64,000 nt of DNA, taken from positions 19,542,001 through 19,606,000 of the forward strand of contig CANUEZ040000024.1 of the NCBI GenBank assembly GCA_948099385.1, in the 5' to 3' direction. A program made the translations under genes and the position numbers. Shown here in pieces: positions 1-12,586 of this stretch. Below the pieces are notes generated by a model. The model saw only the letters and a list, made by a program, of their open reading frames with translations. It did no database searches and was not told the DNA's origin. The stretch's first letter is position 1, and each line of letters opens with the position of its first letter. The stretch comes from Fasciola hepatica. Lineage: Eukaryota > Platyhelminthes > Trematoda > Plagiorchiida > Fasciolidae.

Positions 1-220
<220 letters not shown>

Positions 221-3200
221 CTCACCACTGGTCTACCCGGGTTATGGCTTTCAACGGACTGTTTCGTGTCAACCGTACTCAATACGTACATGACACCCGT
301 GAGTCGCTGATTTCAAACTTCAGCCAAACAGCAATGCACTCGCATGATGAATTTATGTTCTGTATGGGTCTATATGGGGCGAAGGGAGATAACAAACGAA
401 ATACAGAACTTGGATACTCAATCACTTAAGTCCAGAATGAGTGAAAATAATTTGAAGCATTGTTAACCTGGCATAAGTTCACACATGAGATCCACAGAGA
501 TGCTCACATAACCAGTGAACAGGAAATGATTTCGTTTTACCCTCTTGCTATGACTTTTCTTTTCAGCTGACATTTAATCGATGGATCGATATCGCCCAGC
601 TTGTTATGTTTGATTGGTCCTCAGTTTGCCAATCCCGTTCGTTCATGTATTGCACTGAGATCATTTGTGTTGCTCAGCTCGTTCTTTTCAGCTTTGCGAT
701 AAACAGTTTTTCAGCACCATTGTTGTTCTGACTTGCGAGTTATCGACTTTAACACACAGAAAACACCGGTTTGCAGAAGGTATTTCACAGCCGTCTGAGA
801 AATCTGAGCGATTGAACAGTAACGTTGACTTAATCATTTTATATCAAGAAATGTACGCTTTCATAGGACCAAGGACAAGAAAACTGAAAAGAGGGACAAA
901 AACAGCCCACACTTGAACTCATCTTGTCGCCGCAGCAATACTAGGTCAGCCTTAGATCGACGCTGTGATTCGTCTCTCGTAAAAAATGCGCAATCGATAA
1001 TCGGGCAACGATGTGGTCTTATTGAATCATTCATTTATTACGTTTTTAATCCCAACTGAGTTGTTTGCAGTCAGTTGCTTTCGTAACATCGTGCAGAACA
1101 ACATTGTTTGAGACTTCTCTGTTCAGAAATATTCGTGTCTACTTCGTATTGGAAGGCATCTTTTCCTGAAAACTCAAGTCTACAGGAGAAGCAATAATAT
1201 AATGGAGGGATGGGTATTTAATGACGCGTTCCTTCCTTATTGTCCGTTAGACTGTGCAATGTCTTTCGGACACGAACTATCAGGTCTCTTTTATCACAAA
1301 ATTACCTAAAGCAGATTTATGTGCGCATCAAAATTCCTCCTCGATAATCGGAGTGATAGGCGAAGAGACTCGTCCTTGAAGTGGTGATTGCTAATGTGCG
1401 TCCGTAACCCAATGAGTTGCGCAAAGTGACTTGTTTAAGCCTGATATCCAGTTGTGATGAGCAGGTAAAAAACACAAGGACCGGAAGAAGTGCGTTCGCG
1501 TTAAACTTGGTGATACGAAACATCTGCTTCGGAACGACCAAGTACTGTCTTTAGAGAGGACGTTCCAGTGAATTATCACGTAATGAAGCAGTGCCCCGTC
1601 AAGAACTTTCATTATGTGGACTTCGAAGTGGAGTACCTGGAATTTGTTTCGACGATGCTGGAAGTGTTCGTACTACATTGGGCACCTGTCGGTCGCCAAA
1701 GCTGGACAGTCTCCAATTCAAAGGATGTTGTCCCGCCACATTTTGCATGCGCTATCAGGTGCATGGTGTTACGGACTGGATGCGAAAAGCGATTTCACAA
1801 TGGCTGCCCCAGAAAACATGGAACAGAAAACAAGCAACACCCAACGGGCCGAAGAATCCCGTAAATGAGCAGCTGTGTCACGTTCTCCAGTTGGATCACC
1901 TCCTAACTGCCTTGTGGAGTCAAATACTCCGGTTTGGAATGTTAAAGCAAAATCGCCGACCATAATTTTTGTTTCATCAATATTTGACTTCCGAGTTAAA
2001 CCACTGTTTGGGATTCCTATAGGAAAAGCAGCCGCGGAGCATCATTTGCCCAGAAACCACCATTAACACTTGTGTAAAAATCCCTTCTTATTCGACTGCG
2101 GCCGTGCCACCCAGAAAAGGACGAGCAAATAAAATAAGGACTGTCTAATGACAAACAGAAGACGTTGCTCACGAATTGTTGTTACTCGCTTCCGAATTTC
2201 GTACACGTAGCCATACCTATAGCTCAGTGAATCTTAATCTTCGAGAAATTTGTTTCGGTCACTTTTCGTCTAATTAACACACAGACCAGTGGACAGGCTA
2301 AATGATTTATCGTTGGCACAAATTCACTTTTTATCTTGTGTGAATCGCTACTCGAAAGAGTTCAGTCTGTGGGCGAATTCAATCTGCAGCCTTCGGAAAA
2401 CCGGAATCTCTTCCAGATTCGTGCCACTGGGCACGAAACCGCAGACCGGAAAATTCCATCTGAAAGTAGGCAACTGACTGTCTTTATCTGGCGGTGAGAT
2501 GAGGTAGAGGATAGGATAGTAAGGCTTCGAATTTGGTCGACACAAACCTGAATTCAAAATTAATGGAGCACATTAAATATCAAAGAACGAACGTTGAATA
2601 ACACGACCGACTGACAATTTCACGCCTTCTAACCGTGGAATTTTTTCACAGTCGGATTAGTGACCGAATTGCCACGGTAATTCTGCATCGATCATCAAAT
2701 GCTTGTGTTCACATACTCGTAAGCAGATTGTGCGTACAAATTCAACAATTCATTGTTTCCAAAAATGAATTCATTGGTAGTTCTCTCTACCTAGAACAGC
2801 ATGTAAATCCAAAGATCGGGTCAAAAACTGTTCACTAAATCTGCTAATACCGGTGTTAATACTACTAACATTTTGGAACTTGCGATTAGATGACCTGATA
2901 ATAGACTGGCCTTTTGTTATACATAATGTGTGTGAGTTCGATCACATCGTATTGCTTTTCACCTGATTTCCGGTGGAACCAATGTCCGTCAACCAAAACA
3001 CTGATGTTTTAATTCTACACTCGTGTTACATATTTAAATGTAAACATGCATTCATGAAGAGCAAACTTATGCACTTACGTGTACTTGCGCTATTTAGTGC
3101 TTTCAGGTCACGTGGTGTGCATCATGTGTTACGTATGTATCATGATTTGCTGCACAACCCCATTCAATCGGTTTCGCGTACAAACGTATGTTGTGTCTCG

Positions 3201-5980
3201 ATTCCGTCAAACGAAAAGGAGCATAACAATTTGAACTAACAGAAATGAGACCTCGTTGGGAATACTGGGATAACTAGGATCGGTGAGGAAAAGAATAACG
3301 CGCACAACCGGCACAAGCAAACCTGAATGTCAGAGCAAGTACTCGAAATAAAGACGGTAATCTCACACATGTCCGGCACTGTTGTTCTACGTGATATTCC
3401 GTTACAACGAGTTGGTTACAACTCCCAAAATGCGACCACCTAGGAAAACCAAGTAAAGTGCTGTCACACCGCATGATACGGAAATTTCCTTTGATATTTA
3501 ACACCCGCAGGCTTTTAAAGCATGAAACTCCAATGAGATGAACCGAGTATTGATCTGCTGAGTAAAGGACTTTCTCTGACCAATCAGAAGACAACACTGG
3601 TGCAGTTAGACAAATGAGAACCGAAATACGGTGACCAACACAACTATCAGATTTCTTCTAGACGTTTTACGTATTTCTCAATGACAACAGATAGTAAACG
3701 AGTGAATCAACGAAAAATTAAGAAATCAATCAAACGTACTTGCAAAGTGAAAATGCTGATTGTCGTTGCTTATAAGTGACTTGTTCAATATCACTACTAG
3801 GCAACCAAAACATCCGGCGAAACTGAATGAGCAGTGAAATGAAAAACTAAACGAATACCTACGTGCATAGTTGAGTTTGCAGTGACTGTGAGTAAAGGTA
3901 CATTCGATGGCAGGAAGTACGAGTGAGAATCGTTAAGGCATGCTCAGTTACCAAATTATATTATTGCGTATAATTTGTAAAAACGATAGCAAACGGAATT
4001 GAAGCCGTAGAAAAAAACCACGAGGACACTTATCTCTTGCACCCATACACCCTTTTCGGTGTTTTCTGCTTGATATTTTTTACGCCCCCAGGGCAGTACA
4101 TGGGCGCTTAAAGTATGCACAAGCTTAAACCGAAAACGCTGCTCATCCATTAATGAATAGCACTCACTTTATCACTTCTTCCAAAACTTGACTTCATATA
4201 TTGTAGCTCAGTGGTTCAGCCGTTAACACAAATATCTGGCGGATTTATATTGGGCAGTTCAAATTGCAGCATGCACCGCCGTTATTGAGAAACGACTTCG
4301 TCAAAAGTAAATCTGCTTCGCCCTCATTGATCAGCAAACTCTGGCACCCCATGCATTGGAGAAAACTAAGAAATAGCACTTGTTCAGCCAGCACACAGAA
4401 AGGGTGAGCAGATTAGAGCCTACGACAGTTCTAATCGCACTAGTCCGTTGGTCGACAGCTGTAGAGAGGAACACAGGTAGACTCAAAAGTGCTAACTGGA
4501 TTCCATTTCAAAACTGGGCTTCTATCAGTCACTTGACAAGCTTTCGTAACCCTCTACGGCCCCAAACAAGTCCGTCCAAATAGGATGTGATTCGAAACGG
4601 ATTCTAGATCAAGCGATACAAGCAAATAGAGATTCGAAAATCCTCAATGTTCAACAGGGCTGTGGAATACTGAAATATCGATTTCGAACGCATCTGTTTT
4701 TCTGTTGTCTTGCGAGACAGCAGTAGAACGGTAGAAGTACGCTGGGACATTAAAACGCGATCACGAGATTAAAGACTGACACACATGATCTCTTGTACGA
4801 GCTGTGTCATTAACCTTTGATAACCTCCGAATGACGAGTGCGAGGTGACTGCAGTCCATACCTGAGCCCAAAAATCCGTTTTAAGCATTAAAAAGCCGCC
4901 GGCTGAAGCAAATGAAAAACTCCCAAATGACCGGTAGATGGGCATGCGCTGTTCTCTCCTCCCCCGGTGGTGTGGATAGGAGTGATAAAGAAACCGAATT
5001 TTCACTTAGACAGTATCTGTTGATGTTGAAGTTTCTGTGGGTACAGACACTTGCATTGACACATACCTCACTGTTGATCGCTAAGATTTGTGCGGATCTT
5101 AGAGAAAGTCAGCAATCTGCCGCTTTTTCGCTCTTGTCTTTTAACAAACATGCGCATTATTCATTCTAAACCACGCATAACACGCGATCCCCGCGAATAT
5201 GATCTGCTACGACTGTATTTCTCTAGAGCAGTATCAGGTCCAAAGAAACGCCTGTGAAACGGCAGGCTGTCGGAATCCGTACGCGTGCACATAACAATAC
5301 CGTCGGGACGGCTGTAGTAATCACTTGAAAGGAACTCACAGAGAACATCTGTAATATTCTGGAGACGCAAGTCGAAAACCATCAAGGAAACACAACCGGC
5401 AATTAAGTGATTTCCAACATCTTCGACAAAAAAAAACAAGTGAACTGAGGAGATGCAACCAAGAGTATTAAATCGTCTGCATCCTACTGCTACCACTGAA
5501 ATAAATATTCACAGGGTTACATTGGATGGGTTCACCGATCGCCTAAGTCTGTGTGGCGACCAAGTTACGCAATACTGGCCCAGAAATACGAGCCACATTA
5601 GCGAGCGACTGTAAAGCGAAAAACAAGACATTGTGGGAGAACGGATGAAATAATACATTATAGATGTGTGTTTAATTCGTGCGCTTGCTCGGATACTTGT
5701 TTTCATGCAAAGAAAGCTCGAGAATGAGTAGCGGTTGATAGGTCGAATATGAACAAGATTGATGAAATCAAATTTCTCAATTATGTACCACGTTCAAAGA
5801 GAACAACAAGAACAAGAATAACATTACCACATGCACACAGAAATGTGTATGTAGAAGTGTACAAAATAAGACTAGTGCAAACATGACAGAAAAATGATAA
5901 GATAGTGTGTCAAAGAACTACAGACATCGAGTAGGAAAAATTGAGTGAGTGGGTGGTACGAAAAGGTTCCAAGAGGGAGG
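221..5980. other. Unique DNA without recognisable gene
   Basis: No open frame here has the composition, length or motifs of a known family, and no LINE, LTR or SINE signature used elsewhere in this window was found. A tRNA-like A-box (TAGCTCAGTGG) at about 4205 is followed by a poor B-box near 4260, so it may be the head of an old short repeat. The tract lies downstream of the MLX gene and is best read as intergenic DNA. Confidence 0.5.
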
Positions 5981-5981
5981 G

Positions 5982-5987
5982 TTTATT
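5982..5987 (-). terminator. Candidate MLX polyadenylation signal (AATAAA)
   Basis: A perfect AATAAA on the minus strand lies about 510 nt beyond the stop codon of the last MLX coding exon. No other gene is recognised nearby on this strand. Position and strand fit a 3' UTR of about 0.5 kb, but AATAAA also occurs by chance, so this is only a candidate. Confidence 0.4.
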
Positions 5988-6497
5988 GGGGGTCACTTAT
6001 TTAAATAAGAACGAGTGAATGGAGAAGATGAAGTCTGAAAGCACTAGTTTGATCAAATCAGGTATGAAGTGGTGTTGGCTCGTGGGTCGACTGGCTTGTC
6101 CAGCTGATTCATGGTATCAGAGTAAATTGATGAAAGAACAGATAACATTGCTGGGAAAGCCCGTTACAGATGCTTAAAGGTCTAGAACGAGTACGTCCAG
6201 TTAGAGATGTTACAGAAAAACCGATTGTCGTCTGAGATTGGAACACCAAACATGCTCGCAAGTGCGAAATCTGTGCCAGCGATACACAGCAGTGTGTGAA
6301 GATAATTTGTTACTGAGCAATCATGAAACCAAAACGACGGGGAACTACGATTTCTGTATGGTAGAGGAGAGAAGAACAAGGGGAGGACAGAGGGATGGAA
6401 GGAATTGAATCACAAACCGCAATACTCAATGATCACCAGGAAGGGGGAAACATTCGGCTGGAGAAAGGTGAGATGAAACTAATTTGCGCATGTGAAG

Positions 6498-7529
6498 TTA
6501 GAAGAATTGTTTATAACGCACGCGCAGATCACCCAAACGAGATGGTTCCGTCTGAAACGCACGCCGTTGATCGAGAACTGATCGATTCGTCGGTGCAGGT
6601 TCACCCAAACTCTCAGTTGTATACGCAAAATGTGACCGAAAAGTATTGTTCGTCTCGGCACTAGTTACGCATTGATTTTGATGTTGAGTATTGGTCACTG
6701 AAGTTGATGCTGTGGTCAATGACGCATTTAAACTGTTGTTGTTACTGTTCCCAACCGAGCTGCTGGGATTGTTGTTGGGAGTGGTGCTATCACTGTGATT
6801 ACTGTTGGTCCCACTAAGGCTGTGGCGGTTGCCATTATTGTTACAAGTGGTATGAGTATTGCTAGCCTCCTCGTCAGTTATTCTTGAGTTGAACGAGGTA
6901 GACTGAGTAGTTGAGAGGGAATGTAATCGGGGATACTCATGATCGAACTTAACTGCGGCGTTGTGCACTGGAAAACACGTGTCCGAACCCACAGCTTGGG
7001 AAGGAAAACAAGAGGAAGGACACTGTTCGGTTGATAAGTTCATATCCGGTATACAGCAGGCGGATGGGTCCAGTGCTTGGGAAGTTGATCCATTTGGATG
7101 ACTGATTGGGTATACATGAACTGACGAATCCATCTTCATCGGTCTATTATTTGGACCGATGGGGTCAGTTAGAGACGCATGGCCTCGGTCGAGGGTGACT
7201 GGAACAGTGGTATCACGAGTTGAAACTTCATGCTGCGCACCGTAGCGTTGCGCAGAAGAGGATGTGGATGAAGATGAAGAAGGCGAAATCACAGGTGCCA
7301 CTGGTCCAAATGATGGTAGTTGTAGCCAGTCGTGTGATGATCGACCAGACCCAACGAAGCTGGTGGATGGACTAGCCCAATCTCCGCTGCCGGACGGATT
7401 GATCCAAGTCCCCGAGGCGTTGCTCATTCGTCTCGCTGAGTTCTCTGGCGCGACAACGTATGCACCTGTGGGGTCCGACGACTCATTGAAGGCGCAACTC
7501 AATACGAATTGCATTACTTGTGACAATTT
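6498..7529 (-). CDS. MLX: MLX/Bigmax, last coding exon (C-terminal domain end plus long Ser/Asn-rich tail)
   Basis: The exon begins after a good acceptor (pyrimidine-rich stretch ending TTTCAG at 7532-7530) and reads in phase 0 for 343 codons to TAA at 6500-6498. Its first residues, KLSQVMQFVLS, follow the ...CKPE end of the exon at 27664 with matching phase. They align with the last helix of vertebrate MLX (pattern L-x-x-(I/V)-(V/M)-x-x-V-L after CKP). After this helix, where vertebrate MLX stops, the frame continues for over 300 low-complexity residues rich in Ser, Asn, Thr and Pro, with poly-Ser and poly-Asn runs. That part is unrecognised. Joining to the exon 20.1 kb away is inference from phase and alignment. 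A GTGCGT near 6520 could be a further donor, so the true C terminus could differ. The plus-strand frame across 7264-7533 is a shadow. Confidence 0.72.
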   Translation of the reverse strand, partial: KLSQVMQFVLSCAFNESSDPTGAYVVAPENSARRMSNASGTWINPSGSGDWASPSTSFVGSGRSSHDWLQLPSFGPVAPVISPSSSSSTSSSAQRYGAQHEVSTRDTTVPVTLDRGHASLTDPIGPNNRPMKMDSSVHVYPISHPNGSTSQALDPSACCIPDMNLSTEQCPSSCFPSQAVGSDTCFPVHNAAVKFDHEYPRLHSLSTTQSTSFNSRITDEEASNTHTTCNNNGNRHSLSGTNSNHSDSTTPNNNPSSSVGNSNNNSLNASLTTASTSVTNTQHQNQCVTSAETNNTFRSHFAYTTESLGEPAPTNRSVLDQRRAFQTEPSRLGDLRVRYKQFF

Positions 7530-7864
7530 CTGAAACGCAAAAACGTAAAAAATTACCAAAGCGGACGAAATGGAAATTAGAAGTTACGAACGCGATAAAA
7601 AAAAATATGGCTATAAGCGGATATCACGAATGAAGATACATGGGTTGCTGATCACTTGATGTTTTGAGCTGCCGAAACAACAACAGCATTGAAGTCCTGC
7701 AGGATGTTCTTCACGATATTATTCAGTAATCATAATTTGTATGAACTCAAATTGAAACATACCCTGATCGACACACTGTAATGGTTCAAAACTTAGTTTA
7801 GGAATATTATTACTCTATGCTTGCGCATGACTGCCATAAAGGGGGGCACGTCTGACAGCCTTAA

Positions 7865-7968
7865 AGGCCCACTGAACTATCGAGGATAACCGCTGGCCAT
7901 GACCCTGAGACTTGGAGTGGTGAGGTCCTGATAACTCTTTATAGTCTCAAATGCGGTTGACTACCTAC
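7865..7968 (-). repeat. SINE-A, partial copy
   Basis: Clearly similar to the body of the SINE at 27137-27398 on the same strand: the blocks GGCCCACT, GAGGATA-CCG and CTGAGACTTGGAGTG match in order. Both the tRNA-like head and the A-rich tail are missing, so this is an internal fragment. It lies in the large MLX intron. Confidence 0.75.
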
Positions 7969-8860
7969 GCAAACCACAACAAACACAAATACGAATGCAA
8001 TAGGTCAGAAGCGACAAAAATCCCGATAACAGCAGATTGCTACACCTTGATCACAACATTCACGTTATTAAAGCAGTTGTTTATCATTAAACGCGATACG
8101 CCGCAGAATCTCCGGTGATTGACAGTTTCCGTGAATCGTAATAAGCATCCGAGTCATGCATGACTGGTTATGTGGCTGTATTCTAATTGGTCTTCCATGA
8201 ACAAAAAGGATACCTTGTGGTATCCAAGGCAAAGTAAGGTTGGTTTGCTGCGCACAGTACAATATTTGGTGACCGCGTCATTATGCTTCATTCGCTAGGC
8301 GTCATGCTTACAACAAGCTTTCACTATATCATGACATAAGTTCAATCATGTCCACAAAAATACCATGGGAAAAATCACCTGGGGAAGTCAGAGATATTTT
8401 CGAACATAAGGTGACACAGCAGTCACCGATAATCGGTCACGTTTCTCAGTTGTGCCGAAGTAAGTGCAACTCTCCAACAAGCATTAAAAATGAGGTTCTT
8501 AATTATTTTACTTCTTACTTGAACGGCAAAGCATTTCATAAAAAGAATTACCACACAATAGGGGTTATCAAATGGAAAAACACTGAGAAAAAGGCCAAGG
8601 ATGATGGGACACAGAACAACCATGTTGACGAATGAAGTTGATATTTTGATATAACACTGTAGAAGACCAGAAGTGACGTTCAGAGTGGGAACGTGAGCAG
8701 GATTGAAATTAATTATAACACATCCCATTGTCTGTGAAGCTGTCTCGTAACATATTACATAGATCTGTCGTCTGTTGCATACTGGAAGGCTAAAAATTCC
8801 TGAACAAAAACCGTGTTTCCTAAAACCGTTCATCCACGATTATGTACAACATTACTAATT
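7969..8860. other. Intronic DNA, nothing recognised
   Basis: No family signature was seen. Two overlapping open frames on opposite strands at 8348-8833 have no recognisable motifs and are probably chance. Confidence 0.4.
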
Positions 8861-9073
8861 ATTATCATCGTTCAGCGTTAAACAGTGGGACAAGCCCCAC
8901 TGACCACTGCCTTTCCCACCATGTTGCATGCAGAAACAGAAAGTATCAACATACAAGATGGACAGAGGGTGGATCTACGGGGAAAGAAAGTGACTACACG
9001 ATCGCCACTGTTCACGGTTGGTTGCCCTATCCTTCGGTCTCTTCAGCCAACTACTTGAGGGATCTTTTGGACC

Positions 9074-9487
9074 CTAGCCACGAAGACGTGAGGCACCTAC
9101 TTTTCCTGAGTTCGCCGTGCATTCTCTCATTCCCCGTTGCTGTGTCATCTGTTGACCTCTTCGTGTTTTATTCAACTCCCTAGGAGGAATGAAAAACAGG
9201 AAACGGTACGGTAGACGTGTGTTTGCCATACGTAACACGTGTCCCAACCAACGAAGTCTACTAAGCTGGATACGCTGTAACAGAACATTCTCTGAGCTGG
9301 TACTCCATACTCGATTTCTGACTTTAGCATTGCTCACTCGGTCATTCCATCCAATCCTAGCGGTACTACGTAAACATCGATGGTCGAAAACCTCAAGACG
9401 ACGAATATCCTTCGCACGCAGACCCCAATTCTCGCCACTATACAACAAAACTAAACGCACCGCAGCGAAATACCAGGTCGCCGCCAC
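9074..9487 (-). pseudogene. RTE polyprotein, C-terminal region
   Basis: An open stretch of about 137 residues with the RTE hallmarks: a W-x-L-R-A-x-D-(I/V)-R-R-L-x-V-F-D-H-R-C-L-R block, then L-x-R-L-R-W-L-G-H-V-L-R-M. The same blocks appear at 24900-25160. Known RTE proteins end shortly after this region, and the reading here runs into the 3' UTR. Upstream parts of the same protein lie at 9451-10400 in other frames, so it is a pseudogene. Confidence 0.85.
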
Positions 9488-10400
9488 AAGTGCTTCAGTT
9501 CAGCGTACGCCGCTCGAGCTTTGGATATACGTACGCTTACCTCTACTACGGTGTTAATACCCGTCATCAAGCTTCCTCCGAGGTAACTGATGCCGTCGAC
9601 AACTGCCAGCACCTCCCCATCAAGTTCGGAATCGTCGGCATCCAATCTTACAACATCACTTTGCATTTTGGAGGTGCAAAGCGCATGTGGAACGGAGCTA
9701 CAGCCCCGCAAGTCTATCTAGTGCACGTTGAGCATGTTCCGTGCATTCGAACAAGCAGTCAACGTCGTCCGCGTATTCTGGATCACACAGTTTTTCACTA
9801 TTTCTTAGTTCGACGGCCACATCCTCAAGGTTTCGCAAGGCACTCTCCATTATCTCGTTCGTGAGGAAGTTAAATAAGAATGGAGAAATGAGACATCCTT
9901 TTCAAACCCCGCTGGTCGTTTCAAATGGACTAGGTAGTTCACCGTAAACCCTTACACGACCAGAAGTATAAAATTATAATGATCTCAGTAGATTTACAAA
10001 CTTCTGTGGCATACCTTTTCGGTAAAGAGCGCTGAAAAGCGCTGTTCGATCAACTGAATCAAAGGCGCCTTTCAAGTCAAGGTACACCATTGCAGTCGGC
10101 CGACGGTGTGTGTGACGCGCCTTGAGTAATTGACGAAGAGTAAAAATTTGGTCGATGCATCCTCGACCTGGGTGGAATCCGGCCTGCTGTTTGCGGGCGT
10201 TCCTGTCGCAAGCCCGTGTAAGATGGGGCAGAAAAATCGACGTTAATACCTTTATGATTATCGAAATTAAACTGATCCCACGATGGTTACTACAGTCATC
10301 GCGTATTCCGTTCGTGAAGATGGGTATAATCAATGACTCGCCCCATAACGGAACACGTTTCTCCTACCAAACGTCATAGATCAAGGTGGTAAGTGATTTT
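9451..10400 (-). pseudogene. RTE reverse transcriptase domain, frameshifted
   Basis: The frame at 10333-9974 contains the early RT blocks: N-H-R-G-I-S-L, R-K-Q-Q-A-G-F-x-P-G-R-G-C-I-D-Q and YLDLKGAFDSVDR. The catalytic YADD box is visible at 9775-9764 in a different frame, followed by a thumb segment to 9451 (S-Y-L-G-G-S-L, then I-S-K-A-R-A-A-Y-A-x-L). The active-site residues survive, but frame changes between blocks make it non-functional. Confidence 0.87.
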
Positions 10401-10989
10401 ATCAACGCACCACCATACACCTTGGAAAGAACTGGAGGGAGTCCATCGAGATCAGCCGCTTTCCCTCGCTTTAGTAATCGAATGCTCAACTCTACTTCCA
10501 CTCCCGATGAGGCTCAGGCGATACTCCCCAAGGAATCGCAGTTATTGACACAGGAGTAACTACATTGACGCGCGGCCAGCTAAACTGCTTCTAGAAGTAT
10601 TTGGGCCAACGGTTGGGCCTTTGCTCTTTGCCATGAATAGGCTCTCCATTTCTATCGCATATCGTTTCACTGACCGGGGTTCGCTGCCCACCGGCGTCAC
10701 TAGTAAGCTTAAAGAGTATTTGATTGTTGCCTGAAGCAGCTACTGCGTCTTCAGTCACCTTGACCTACCAATTTTCGCGGTCATTCTTAAGGCTTTTCGT
10801 AACTTGTAAATTTTTCCGTTTCTTATTCATCTCCTGACAGTCCAAGAGCTGACGTTTTTGCCTTATTAGACTGATCGACTCTTGAGAAATCCTTTGTCTT
10901 TGATTAACATTAGATCTAGGAACGCAGGCGAAATCTGCGGTTACGTGTATTGCCTGCAGGATATGGGCCTAATGCTCATCTACATCACT

Positions 10990-12200
10990 GTTCGTCGTAA
11001 ATCCTAGTTCATGTGCTAATTTCTGCTCATAACGGGTGCGAAATTTTAGGTGAGACAAACATTGCACGGCCAACCGGGTGTGCGGTTTGCGTGCGTGACC
11101 ATGCAGCTGGAGTGATAATCGCATTAAAACCAATGCATGGTCCGATTCTACGTACGTGGACCAGAAATACCTACAGTTCTGAAGAGAACTGCGCCACCGA
11201 CAACTTACTGCGATATAATTGATCTGGATCAGAGTACCTGCAGAGTTAGAGCGCCATTTCGCTGCGCGATGCGAGCTGTGTCAGAAACATGCACGAGACA
11301 GAAATAACCGATCGTCTGCACGAAACTAAAGAAATCTGTCCCCGTTATGTGTGCGCTGAGCGGGTAAGGCACAACGTCCACCTAAATAAGCTTCCGACGC
11401 ACTAAGTTTTCCAGCATGTGCATTAAAATCGCCGGCTAGCACTACAATATCAGAGCCTTTTATCCTGCGAACGAGAGTGGTGAGTTCATCATAGACCGGT
11501 GGTAGTCGAGTGGTTTAGATCGTTTTCTTCACAACTCGGAGGTCCGGGGTTCGAATCCCCGCCATCAACGGTTACTTTGTTGATAGACAGTAATCCACTG
11601 TTGTCCGGATCGTTAGCACTTCTGATCTATTGGGACCTAACGTGGTTCTTCGCCATTCCAAGTCCCAGGGTTCGGTTACCGGTTATCCTCAATAGTGCAG
11701 TGGACGTTTGTGGCTATGGGGTATATACCCCTTCCACTGCATTCATACACAACCGTGTAATAAAAAAGGAACTCATCCTCCTGCACGTCAAAACTGCAGT
11801 CTGTTGGAGCATATACCGAGATTACAAACAGACTGCGCTTAACACAGCTATCCTTTCGAACGCCAACTGACCCCTGGAGTCTCACAGCATATAAAACACT
11901 ATTAACCGGTATCCAGTCTCAAAACGCAGCCTCAGCCTTATCAGTCAAGACCATTCCTACAACACGTTGACCCGTAGCTCTAGCTACTTCGTCTCCTGAA
12001 GTGCGCAGAAATTACCTTGATGAGATACCAGGAGCAGTTGATTGAATTACACTTCTCGAATCCTAGATGCGCGTTTCACTTACGCAACATACATCAATTT
12101 TCAGAGAATCTACTTTAGGCGCTAAGCGCGCCTGTTGACCAGCCTGCATGAGAGTATGCACGTTAAAGGAGCCGAGATTCAGAGGCTGACGAGGCTTAAG
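10990..12200 (-). pseudogene. RTE endonuclease (APE type), split by a SINE
   Basis: The start is recognisable near 12190 (LGSFNVHTLMQAGQQARLA, then D-V-C-C-V-S-E-T-R-I). The middle SVYAPTDCS box lies near 11820, and the GDFN catalytic block at 11433-11422. Between the last two, 273 bp of SINE-A interrupts the domain. There is an in-frame stop after ETRI and several further lesions. This domain would nick target DNA to prime reverse transcription in an intact element. Confidence 0.85.
11495..11767 (+). mobile_element. SINE-A, full-length copy with tRNA-like head
   Basis: The head carries a canonical RNA polymerase III A-box (TAGTCGAGTGG, 11503-11513) and B-box (GGTTCGAATCC, 11548-11558) with normal spacing. 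About 200 bp of unrelated body follows, ending in GTGTAATAAAAAA. The anticodon-loop-like TTCACAA suggests a tRNA-Val ancestor, tentatively. Related copies lie at 14437-14620 (+), 27137-27398 (-) and 7865-7968 (-). It interrupts an RTE endonuclease, so it is younger than that element. No clean target-site duplication was found. Confidence 0.85.
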
Positions 12201-12586
12201 AAAATGTGAGTTACAAGACAGAGGATTATTCCCGACACTATTTGACAATAAACCCTTGCGAGTATCGAGCGTGTTATCAGTGGCAACATTATGGGTGGAT
12301 AGAGGAGGCAAAGAGAGGTGGTTGGGGACAGAATGCAAAGGTTGAATAAAAGAGAAAGAACTCTGAGCAGTAGCCCACTTATCACAACTCACCCCGCTCG
12401 ATGCAATGGGCAGCGCGGTTCTGATTATCCTACGCGACGATCGATGCAGTATGGAAGTCTTTGTAGTCATGCACTTCATGGGAGACGTTGGACGAGTACT
12501 GCTAGGATGTTCCGCCGCAAAGCAGGGGAACTATTAGGCTTCTAAGCCAAAGCCTTTAGTTCTAACAAGAACCCGTCCGCAAGGAA

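Larger units (their letters stand above)
8864..12545 (-). mobile_element. RTE-like non-LTR retrotransposon, nearly full length, decayed
   Basis: Reading the minus strand from 12545 to 8864, one meets in order an apurinic-type endonuclease, a reverse transcriptase and the C-terminal region typical of RTE elements of flatworms, then a 3' UTR ending in an ATGATAATAAT tail at 8864-8875. The frame is broken by many stops and shifts. A SINE-A copy is inserted in the endonuclease at 11495-11767. The 3' UTR shares long blocks with 16601-16981 and 18740-18830, showing one family. The element sits in the MLX intron in the same orientation as the gene. Confidence 0.88.

Noticed and set aside
4201..4290. 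tRNA-like segment
   Set aside because: Good A-box but poor B-box and no cloverleaf; at most an old SINE head.
7264..7533. Acidic 89-residue plus-strand frame
   Set aside because: It is the antisense shadow of the Ser-rich last MLX exon.
11498..11565. Possible tRNA gene with perfect A- and B-boxes
   Set aside because: No acceptor-stem pairing, and the same head continues into a repeated 200-bp body with A-rich tail; it is the head of a SINE.
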